Of a DNA stretch of 64,000 bases, positions 55,391-64,000 are shown piece by piece. The first letter of the stretch is position 1. Every line of letters begins with the position of its first letter. The DNA lies in contig NC_056726.1 of the NCBI RefSeq assembly GCF_019279795.1, forward strand, positions 1,016,395,292 to 1,016,459,291, in the 5' to 3' direction. Origin of the DNA: Protopterus annectens. Taxonomy: Eukaryota > Chordata > Ceratodontiformes > Protopteridae. A model generated the notes under the pieces. That model searched no databases, was not told where the DNA came from, and was given only the letters and a program-made list of their open reading frames with translations. The translations under genes and the position numbers were made by a program.

Positions 55391-57020
55391 GGACAGATAG
55401 GCTGCTCAAAGCTCCCTCTCTCACAGTGAGCAGAGAAACTTCCTTCTATCCAAGTGAGGTATGGGCAAACACAGAAACTTGTAACACAGCCCTGAATTCA
55501 GCACTAAACTGAAAACTGGACTATACTAGCTTAGAAAGGCAGGAAAACAGATATTTTTTGTTTGTTTTTTTTTCAGAAAATAAAGCAGATACAATAAAAA
55601 AAACACTTTAAATGCATAGAAATAGCTATCACACTTGAGTGTGTAGCCTACAACAGTTAAACAGGTAATTTAAACACAAAAATGACTTTGTTAAAGTGCA
55701 GGCAGTAAAATAAGTACAATATGTAGCTGAAACAAGATTTTTAAATCACAAAAACTCTAGAAAATCAACATTTTAGGCGGAATTAAAGGGCAAGAAAATG
55801 CAGACCAATGATACTTAATCCTCCAAAGTCTCTTTTGTCTCTTAGCACAAAATCTTGCAAATCACGGGTTTATAGCAGGGAAATGAGAGGTGGAATTAGC
55901 TAAAGGCAGCAAGAAAATGTAGATGAAACACTGATATGTCCCTAAGTGGTCATTTGCAAGTATCAGATGAGCCTTCACACTACAGGAGTTTTAAAGTATT
56001 ACATTTTACAAAAAAAGGAAGTTGTGTTCCAAATAAAGAATTATCGCATTCCACAATCTTCCTTGGACAGCATACGATAGGATGTTGAAAATGACACTGT
56101 GTACAATAGCAGAATTTTGGACTCAATGCAACAGCACAGAGTTCTTCCAATGTATGGAACAGTTTATTACATTGTTGCCTTTTCAACAGATACTGAGGAG
56201 TTATAAAAGTTTGCTAGCATAGTCAGCATGTGCTTTGCTGCAAACCTACAGTACACAAGGCTTAGTCCAGCTGTATGCTGCTCAATCCCTGCATTTGATG
56301 AAAAAGAATTATGACTGTATTTTCAACATTAAATTATACATATATAAAGTAGACACAGCACTTCACCAAAGATGCATCTTAAAATCAGTTAAGTCCATAA
56401 TTGTCTTGCACAGGACATCAAGACATGACCACTGTTTGGTGACTATCCCATTTGATATCATGAGGGCTGCATCTCTGTTGTTCTCTTACATGTACGTGAA
56501 GTTGATTAACAGCCTTTACTAGAGTGATTCACAGCTAATCATAACGTTTCTGAAAAAAAGTCAACAATTTCAACTCAGAAGTTGTGTTTCACCCTGAAAA
56601 GAGTGGATTGTTCTGTGAAGGTGATAGGCAAATAGATACTTCAGGTGGAGGTGTTTACATACATTGAGGATTTGCAAACAAGTGAAAACAGAAGGGATTA
56701 TGTCACTGACCAGCATATCAGCATATCAGCAGTCCCAGAGTTATAGATGTTGTACTGGATGGACTATGCCAGCAAAGCAATTATTGTTTGAACCTTTTCC
56801 AGTTCTGAACAAATCAGTTAGACAACAAATAATGCCATCACCTCAGCATTTTATTAAGGACCATCATAGAACAGATTACAGCTCTACCAAAGGCAGTGGA
56901 AGAAAATGATTTACCTGTGCAAACAGTAGACTGATGGAATTTGTTAATTACCTTAATAACAGCACTATCTTTCTGAAATTTAATTCAAATGTTAATGAAT
57001 CTGAAATTTTTAGATGATAT
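55391..57020. other. Gene-free AT-rich stretch
   Basis: I recognise no gene. Open frames on either strand are under 96 codons and carry no motif. Confidence 0.4.
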
Positions 57021-57023
57021 TTG

Positions 57024-57230
57024 CTTTCGTTGCTTTTTTTTTTAACCTGTCTCGCCTATCAACCCATTTAACATAGCGAGACAGGGTTAAAAAAAGCAAC
57101 GGAGAAAGCAGACTTATACTAATGGAAAAAGTCAGGCTCGACGGACCTTTTAGTATAAGTATATTCATTTTAAAGCATGCATGCTGGCTCAGCAGCGTTT
57201 TTTGGGATATTTAATGAGGGTCATGGTATA
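57024..57230. repeat. Palindrome-array element, locus C (short)
   Basis: One A/B set (CGTTGCTTTT; CTGTCTCGCC; TTTAACATAGCGAGACAG; AGCAACGGAG) is followed by a degraded long hairpin (ACTTATACTAATGGAAAAAG to GTATAAGT), a GCATGCATGCTGGC segment and the end GAGGGTCATGGTATA. It keeps only the terminal part of the family, in the orientation of locus B. Confidence 0.78.
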
Positions 57231-57239
57231 ATGGGCCTT

Positions 57240-58880
57240 CCTTTGTTTAAACTTGTGGACAATGATAGAATACAGACTACGTTTTGGTAAACAAAAAAAA
57301 GATCAAACAATTATTTGAAATATTCAGGGATGCACAGGCAGAAAGAACTAAGGAAGGTTGGAGATGGTAGCTTTTCCAGCTGTTAGAGGGCATGATTGAA
57401 AGTTGCCAATGGGGTAACAAAGAACTTGCTACAGTTACAGTTCAGAGTTGAGTTCGTTCCTATGTTGTTTTTATCGTCAGATGTGGCTTAAGGGGGGGGT
57501 CAGGGACACATATATCTGGTAACTGCCCTGGCTGCCAAATCTCATTTTACTTGTCTAACAACCTTTGTCACAACATGTGAAGTAAATATGACACTTTTTC
57601 TCTTCTGAAAGGTTATCCTGAAACCTGCGCTAGAAGGGAGAATATGCAGATTTGAACCTGTTTCTGAAAAGGGTTTCACAGCTAAACAATTTGAAAATGA
57701 TATTTCTAATGGAACAACACTGAGTCTGATTTACCTTGCAGACAATCATAGAAATGATGGTTGTTACAGCTAAGCACTGGAATGATTAGAGAAAACGTTC
57801 AATTGAAGAAATGAACTTGAATCAAGCTAAACGTTGTATATATGAGGGCTAGTAACATCAAACATATACTGGAGGGAAATAGCAACAGCTGTATATCCTC
57901 TGCTAAAGACAAAGGCACGTTTTTCCTAACATGGATGCAAACAATATATTTATATAATAAACAATAAATATACTGTTGACATAGCTGTTGATGAGGTATT
58001 ACACTGTTGCTAGATCTAAACACACAACATCACATCAAGACTGTTGAATTTGTGATGTCAGCTTGGAGAAAAACATTGTTTTATGAAATCTTTATTTTTC
58101 AGATCTGTCCATGTACAACATCTATGAGTAAACAGTACAGTGGGCACTGCATGAAATGGGGTATTAGGTAAGTTTAGAAATGTGAAGGAACATGGTAGAT
58201 ACTATGAGAAGTATGTGTCACTCACACTTGACTAATTATCCCAGAAATAACTTACAAAAGAGTCACTAACCATGAAGCCTTACTGGCAGGAATTGAAAAT
58301 CTCTTAGTGAAATAAATACTAAACATATGACTCAAATGAAAGCAGGGACCAGAAAAGTTATACCCGAGGACAGATTTATTTGAACTGAAAATACAAAGAA
58401 AAAGATACAGGCTTCTAAGTTGAATGGAGAAGACCCTTCACCAACGTATAACACCAAAAATAATGAGGGAAGCAGGTCATAATCACATGCGGATAACAAA
58501 GAGGTATGAATTTTAAACTGCTCTTCGTCATTTGAATAGGACACTGATCACTAATTAGCCGACTAATAATAAAAATAAGACAGGGTCATTTTTTCTGAAG
58601 GAAAGACAAAAAGGCTAGAATTCAGAAAGGATTGCTCTGAGAGGTAAACTTTACCACCACCACCAGCCGTCTATCGACTGCTGTGATTTCTCACTAGAGG
58701 GACCATTGAGGGCAGTTCTGCTGGCTGAGGTGGGTGTTAGTTACACAATCCGGGGAACTGGCTAATTCTAATTAGACATGTGTCTGCACTGGAAATGCCT
58801 GCAGCCAATGATTTGTGCTGTCAGTTGATTCAGGGAATCTTTCAGCTGTGTACATTACCATGGTCAGCATGAAAAGACAG
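57240..58880. other. Gene-free stretch
   Basis: No coding sequence or repeat family is recognised in about 1.6 kb. Confidence 0.4.
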
Positions 58881-58887
58881 TGGTCAC

Positions 58888-59102
58888 TGTTAAAGTGCAG
58901 TTTAAAAAGTACATAAATAACATTAATTATCTTTTAGTCTTGAGTCAAGAATAACTCTTCAGGATGTGCAAAAAATTTTCTTTTTATTTAAATTCACATA
59001 CGTCAGTGCTGGGAGACTATCTACACAATTTAAAGTCAGTCTCTCCAAGCAGCAAAAATACAAAGTTCTTATTTACTTTTCTTATCACTATCATGCATGC
59101 AG
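58888..59102 (-). mobile_element. LTR segment, left copy of a direct-repeat pair (fossil)
   Basis: This 215-bp segment starting TGTTAAAGTGCAG matches 60154-60368 with about seven differences. An AATAAA-type signal lies on the minus strand (complement near 58981-58990). Because the flanking primer-binding site at 60135-60152 also reads on the minus strand, this is the 3' LTR side. It ends abruptly where palindrome-array locus D begins. Confidence 0.7.
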
Positions 59103-59117
59103 GGTGGCCGCGGTGGT

Positions 59118-59575
59118 GTAAACTCATTTAACGTAGTGAGACAGCTTTTAAAAAAGCAACCGGAAAGGAAGATCTCCGTTGCTTTTTTAAAAGGTGTCTC
59201 ACTATGTTTAACATAGCGAGATAACTTTTAAAAAAGCAATGGATATCTTCCTTTCTCCGTTGCTTCCACACACAGCTCTGATGTACTGCGTATGCATATG
59301 CATGTGCAGTACATCAGAACTGCTGTAAAATACCGGACATTTGCAGAAAGGCAGCACGGAGGCATTATACAATGCCATTATTTAAAAAAAGTAAGTATTT
59401 TTTTTCTTAAACAATGTCATTGTATAATAGCAATAACCCACTTCTGGCTGTGGGTAATGTTGGATTTACCCACGGTTGTCTTAGTTTGGCCACTCGGGCT
59501 ACGCCCTCATGACCAAACCACACCAACCATGGATAAATCCAGCATTACCCACACCCAGGCATGGGTTATCGCTTA
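59118..59575. repeat. Palindrome-array element, locus D
   Basis: Shares with locus A, in the same order: B and A units (TTTAACGTAGTGAGACAG; CTCCGTTGCTTTT; GTTTAACATAGCGAG), the CTGATGTACTGCG...CAGTACATCAG hairpin (59277-59325), the ATACAATGCCATTATTTAA hairpin, and the large GGGTAAT...GGATTTACCCACGG hairpin ending GGGTTATCGC. It lacks the left terminal part with the long GTCCGG hairpin. It lies inside an LTR-retrotransposon relic. Confidence 0.82.
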
Positions 59576-60153
59576 ATAAATTAATAAACGTTTTGTTAAG
59601 ACTTGTGGGAGCTGCCCACTATTCCTTTTACATACAACAAACAAGCACATTTCTGTCATTCTACAAGGCAGCAGATACCACATACCGAACAAGTAACTTG
59701 GTCATTCAACAAACAGGAACCTCATATACTTAAAAAGCAAAGTCAGGATTTCAACAAAACAGTGCTTAAAAGCAAGGTCAGTCATTGAACAAAACAGGAC
59801 ATATATACTTAAAAGCTGTCAGTCATTTAACAAAGCAGTACACAGTATTATACTCAAAAGCAGTCAGTCATTTAACAACACAATAAACACATTGGCACTA
59901 TTACTTTGAACTGCAGGTTTTTTTTTTTTTTTTAAGGAGGAAAGAAAGAAAGAAAAACATTTTTCCCAAAGCCATTTTACAATCTTTAGCCTGTATGTTT
60001 GCACATCCTGAACAGTTAAGTGTCCGAGCTCTGACCATTCCATACATAACAGTGTGGAATTCACAGAAGATCTTTCTGTCCTGGGCCCTTTATAATTAAT
60101 TCCACAGTGTTCTGCAGCGAGATTAAAGTTCAAAATCCAAGCACGGCACCAAA
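59576..60153 (-). mobile_element. Internal region and primer-binding site of an LTR retrotransposon relic (fossil)
   Basis: On the minus strand TTTGGTGCCGTGCTTGGATT (60152-60133) directly follows the LTR end; it closely matches a primer-binding site for histidine tRNA (TGGTGCCGTGACTCGGATC). The rest of the short internal region has no coding potential. It contains five to six loose copies of a CAGTCATTTAACAAAGCAG unit at about 59698-59880. The element has lost its gag and pol, or was always non-coding. Confidence 0.6.
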
Positions 60154-60368
60154 TGTTAAAGTGCAGTTTAAAATGTACATAAATAACATTAATTACCTTT
60201 TAGTCTTGAGTCAAGAATAACTCTTCAGGATGTGCAAAACATTTTCTTTTTATTTAAATCCACATACATCAGTGCTGGGAGACTATCTACACAATTTAAA
60301 GTCAGTCTCTCCAAGCAGCAAAAATACAAAGTTCTTATTTACTTTTCTTATCAGTATCATGCATGCAG
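60154..60368 (-). mobile_element. LTR segment, right copy of a direct-repeat pair (fossil)
   Basis: Partner of 58888-59102; the two differ at about seven of 215 positions, which suggests a fairly recent element. As the LTR next to the primer-binding site, it is the 5' LTR on the minus strand. It may extend further right into 60369-60780, which has no counterpart at the left copy. Confidence 0.7.
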
Positions 60369-60681
60369 AATAATGAAGTGGTCAAATAGGACTTCTGCAG
60401 ACACTCTGTTGCTGCATGTGAACACTCAACAATAATGTTTTTATTAAAAAAACACAAGCCATCTAACTTGTTAATCAGTCTTGTTTCCTGACTCTGTACA
60501 TTTTAGTACCAGTACTTTCTAACTCACCAACATTCCTTGTAACTACCCATTCCAGCCTGGGAAGGTCAGAGATTACATACAGTGTGTTCTTTATTGCTTT
60601 CAGAAACCAGTTTTTATAACATTCTTAACCCCTTCAGCACTACTTTCTTTTTACATTCAGTCATCTGTTAATACACTTGGC

Positions 60682-60733
60682 ATTGCTCCCTGACTTTAAA
60701 TTGCTCCCTGACTTTAAATTGCTCCCTGAGCAC
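60682..60733. repeat. 18-bp tandem repeat, about three copies
   Basis: ATTGCTCCCTGACTTTAA occurs twice in perfect tandem, followed by a partial third copy. Confidence 0.9.
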
Positions 60734-61544
60734 AACTCCTATCAAGATTTTAAGTGAAGTATGTGTACTGCTTATATCATATAGTACTAATAGACACTTC
60801 TACACCAGGTCGCAGTACACTTCCTGCCAGCCTAGCCAGCAGCCACAATCCCTCTCTCCCACTCTGATTAACTAATTCCCTTTTTACCTTCTATATTCTC
60901 TCCCTCTATCTTGGTCCATGATATCCCCTTCCCTTCCCCCCACCTGATATCTCTCTTTCTGGGTTCTGAACACCTGAGTGGTGCTTCTCTCCCAGGTCCA
61001 TCCATCTGTCCTCACTCCTCCTTATACACCTCCTCTCTACCCTTGTAGACCTCTTACCTTCCCTTACTGGCCTCCATCCTCCACTCCTTTCCCCCCTCAG
61101 TCTTCCTTTCTCTCACAAATCACTGCAAGCCTACTTTAGATTACCTCTTCTTCTGATTGTCTCCTTCACATTCTTCTCCTTTGGCTCTACCAGCTCCGTT
61201 AAGCCCCTTGGCTCACTCGCTCCCTACCCTGCCCCAATTCCCACCGCCCCCAGTGCTTCTACATTTATTCCTCCAAACACCACACCCACTGCCTCACTTC
61301 TCCAATCAGTATCCTACCTCCAAACCACCCTCTTATTTTCCACCAAACCAACTTACATCCTACTCCCCATCATTATCCCACATAAACAATCCCATCCTAT
61401 TCCCACTCCCAAACTACACCCCACCAATCTAATACAACTCTCCATACACTAACTATTACATAGACAATATCCAGTTCTAGTATACATACTATTTCCCATA
61501 TACCTTACTTCTCTAATATTACTACTCTATTATCATTTCCCAAC

Positions 61545-62141
61545 ATGCTCTCTAAACACTCCTTCCTCTTCCTTTCACTTTTACTACTCCTCATCCTATC
61601 TTATTTCTACCATCATTCCCAGCCCACATTTTCCACCAACTTCCAACCCTTTCACATAACCAATCATCACAACTCACCTTTCTCACTCTCATACTCACTT
61701 ATTTCCCCCCATTTATACCCCTCAGAAAACCTCCTTCTTTTTCGACACAAACTTATCTCCATCCATGCTAATTCTATCACCACTACTACTAGCAAAGCCC
61801 TCCAATTTACAAAAGAACCCAACCTCATCTCCTTGCTAACTACTCACATAAATAATTCCATACTACATCTGATTACCACTCTTATATCTGGAGACATCCA
61901 TCCTAATCCAGGCCCCACCTCCACAACCACCGTAAATAAATCCCTATTATTCACTTCCTTAAACTCCCAAAGTGTAGTAAACAAAGTCCCAAACCTACAT
62001 GCTTGGCTCACACACAATAAACCTGACATCCTCACCATTTCTGAAACCTGGCTAAAACCACACATTAAAGACTCTGAAATAGTCCCTCCAAACTACTCCA
62101 TCATTAGAAAAGATAGACCTAACAAAAAGGCGGAGGAGTAG
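61545..62141 (+). pseudogene. L2-like LINE ORF2 N-terminus with 2A-like motif and endonuclease start
   Basis: The 198-residue reading opens with a hydrophobic stretch (residues 8-20, LFLSLLLLLILSY), runs through a Ser- and His-rich region, and reaches LISGDIHPNPGPTS at residues 113-126 (NPGP at 61905-61916). The endonuclease then begins (SLNSQSVVNKVPNLHAWL; ILTISETWLKPH with catalytic Glu). The stop at about 62141 follows a frame change after DRPNKKAEE, where the family usually has a glycine-rich GGGVALL-type block; the next frame reads VALLYSSSL. Confidence 0.8.
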
Positions 62142-62500
62142 CCCTTCTTTATTCTTCCTCCCTAGTAGTTACTCCCTACAACAAACCTATTCCACACTTC
62201 AACAACGTGAACTTCTCCTTACCCTACTCCAAATCAATAATTATAAATACATATGTATAGCTTCCCTTTATATTCCCCATAATATCCCCACACTTTCGGA
62301 GATAATATCCCACACTCTAACTTATCCTTTCCTGGCTATCCAGTAACATTACTAATGAAACCATAATCCTAGGAGATGTTAACATCAATTGGGCCCTTAT
62401 CCAGTCTCCTACTAACCACACTAACATCAACCTCTACAATTTCTCACAACTGATCACCTCGATAACTCACCCTACCAATAACCCCTCCAATGGGAGTATA

Positions 62501-62953
62501 TTGGATTGGATTCTAGTCTCCCATCCTCACTATTTCACCAACAGTGGCACTCTTCCTGACCCACTTGGTGACCACATACCCACATTTACCCACCGGCTTC
62601 CCACTATCCTTCAACGAACCCATAACTACATCACTATCCGTGACAAAAAAAAATTCAACCCGATAATCTTCTCAAACTCATTGCAAGCAATTAATTGGAA
62701 TTGTTTAAAAACACTACCTCTAGACAATGCAGTCTCATACTTCAACTCAACATTCTTAAAATTACTAGACTCCCAGGCTCCCTTACGGACAAAGAGAATA
62801 AAAACTAAATCAGCCCCATGGCTCTCCAATACTACTCTTGCTACCATGAGACAGAGAGACAAAGTCTGGGCACGCTACCAAAAACATAAGACAACACCAC
62901 TCCTTAATGAATACAAAATGCTCCGAAATAAAGTAAAAACTCATTACTCTTGA
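62501..62953 (+). pseudogene. L2-like LINE endonuclease end and linker
   Basis: The 150-residue reading starts in the endonuclease C-terminus (MDWILVSHPHYF, then DPLGDHIPTFT, matching the SDH-type block as GDH) and continues into the basic linker (APLRTKRIKTKSAPWLS; KVWARYQKHK). It is preceded by GDVNINW-type sequence near 62375-62400 in another frame. Confidence 0.8.
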
Positions 62954-63305
62954 TCACAAAACTACTTCTCCTCACTCCAGAACCATAATACAAACAACCC
63001 TCAAAAATTCTGGAAAGGATCTCCACTCTCCTTCACCCTAGCAAACCAGATACTCCTACCCCTGACCCTAATGCTCCAGAACTTGATTTAGCCACCCAAT
63101 TCAATTCTTTCTTTATTGACTCTATTTCCAAATTGACCTCCTCATTCTCCAACACCTCCCTGCTAACTAATACCCCCCTACTCTACTTCTACACCCTACT
63201 CCCCACCCACTAAGTCCTCTCTTCCTGACTGCACCTTCTTCTCATTAAATCCCATACCTACATCTACTATAAAGAAACTCCTTCAGAAATTGTAACCGTC
63301 TACCA

Positions 63306-64000
63306 ATGCTCCTGTCAATATCCTTCTACTTTCTCAGCATAGCTGCTGAAACTCTTGCCTACCCCATTAGCATCTTAATTAACCGCTCCCTACAGGAATG
63401 CACTGTTCCCCAAATCTGGAAACAAGCCTTTATTATACCTCTACACAAAGGCGGTAACAATAATAACATTACTAATTTCCGTCCCATAGCCATCCTGTCC
63501 CCATTTCAAAAATACTAGAAAAATGTGTCCAACTTCAACTCCTTCCTCACCTCCTGGACAACCATCTTATAACTCCTACACAGCATGGTTTTAGACCTAA
63601 TCATAGCACTATGACTGCCCTCCTCTCCTTCCTTGAAATTGTAAATAAAGCCCGCGACTCTGGACAAGTTGTTTCCACCTTACTTCTTGACCTTTCCAAA
63701 GCCTTCGATACTATCTCACACAGCCTGCTCTTAGCTAAACTCTCCAAACTTCACCTATCTTCCTCCTCCTTGAACTGGTTCTCTAGTTACCTATCTAACA
63801 GACATCAAGCTGTAAAATGGAAAAGGCCACTTCCTCTTTCCTTAGTACCCCTAGGAGTTCCACAAGGCTCCATACTGGGTCCTCTTCTTTTAACATTTTT
63901 ATTAATGACTTCCACAAATCGATCCCATTCTCTAGCATCATCCAATATGCAGATGACTCAACTATCATCTGTTCTGCCTCCTCTATCGCTACACTACAAA
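63306..64000 (+). pseudogene. L2-like LINE reverse transcriptase, incomplete at window edge
   Basis: AAETLAYPISILINRSLQEC and IPLHKGGNNNNITNFRPIAI mark the start of the reverse-transcriptase domain; after a stop near 63518 the domain continues with the motif A block LLLDLSKAFDTIS (about 63690-63725), GVPQGSILGP (63858-63890) and the YADDST motif near 63947-63962. The catalytic Asp residues appear intact at the sequence level. Confidence 0.85.

Larger units (their letters stand above)
60810..64000 (+). mobile_element. L2-like LINE, 5' part, runs off the window
   Basis: A C- and T-rich leader (60810-61540) is followed by one ORF2-type coding region in several frames: N-terminal extension with a 2A-like motif, endonuclease, then reverse transcriptase up to the window end. 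Visible late blocks are QHGFRPNHSTMTALLSFLE, STLLLDLSKAFDTISHSLL, LGVPQGSILGPLL and YADDST (about 63950). Frame breaks lie near 62140, 62500, 62955 and 63515. The fragment at 7720-10500 belongs to the same group. The 3' end lies beyond 64000. Confidence 0.85.

Overview
This looks like intergenic or large-intron DNA from a vertebrate with a big, repeat-rich genome. Two things point to a fish or another aquatic vertebrate (ray-finned fish, lungfish or amphibian): the one intact-looking host gene, a rapunzel-family gene at 45668-46987 (minus), and the mix of transposons (CR1, L2-like, RTE and L1 LINEs, tRNA SINEs with CR1-type or RTE-type tails, DIRS, Ty3/Gypsy, Harbinger). The species cannot be fixed from the window alone. 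No bacterial operons, rRNA, functional tRNA genes or CRISPR arrays were seen.

Layout. 1-4150: a CR1 LINE whose first ~727 bases are inverted (5' inversion). 4150-7700: a decayed PIF/Harbinger transposase (minus) and a cluster of perfect hairpins. 7720-10500: an L2-like LINE broken up by a small palindromic element and a block of four (GT)n arrays. 10500-14030: an L2-type tail, a minisatellite, a short CR1 tail and a second CR1 copy. 14505-15640: an RTE-tailed SINE and the fullest copy of an unusual palindrome-on-palindrome repeat. 15650-18680: a Ty3/Gypsy fossil on the minus strand, with CR1 copy 3 (18681-21806) inserted beside it. 21807-24800: a retrovirus-like gag/leader/LTR region on the minus strand, an L2 3' tail inside it, and a Gypsy integrase remnant on the plus strand. 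24900-33300: one SINE, a three-copy ~123-bp tandem repeat, an L1 ORF1 remnant, a CORE-SINE trace, and much DNA in which nothing is recognised. 33331-38965: a nearly full-length DIRS tyrosine-recombinase retrotransposon fossil with terminal inverted repeats and an internal complementary region. 39000-45600: mostly unrecognised DNA with a nested SINE-in-SINE, an L2 tail and an RTE endonuclease relic. 45668-47100: the rapunzel-like gene. 47900-50240: a ~400-bp palindrome inside a (TA)n array, a second palindrome-array element and a (CA)n array. 50985-55390: the most complete CR1 copy (minus), interrupted by a SINE with target-site duplication. 57024-60370: two more palindrome-array copies, one lying inside an LTR-retrotransposon relic with near-identical direct repeats. 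60810-64000: the 5' part of an L2-like LINE carrying a 2A-like NPGP motif, running off the window.

How the parts relate. The window shows partner relationships between autonomous and non-autonomous elements. CR1 copies end in octamer tails of the AGGTTCAT type, and a tRNA-headed SINE carries a tail like CR1. RTE-type tails occur on another SINE and an RTE endonuclease relic lies nearby. The palindrome-array family has no coding capacity that I can see and is the best candidate for something not well described.
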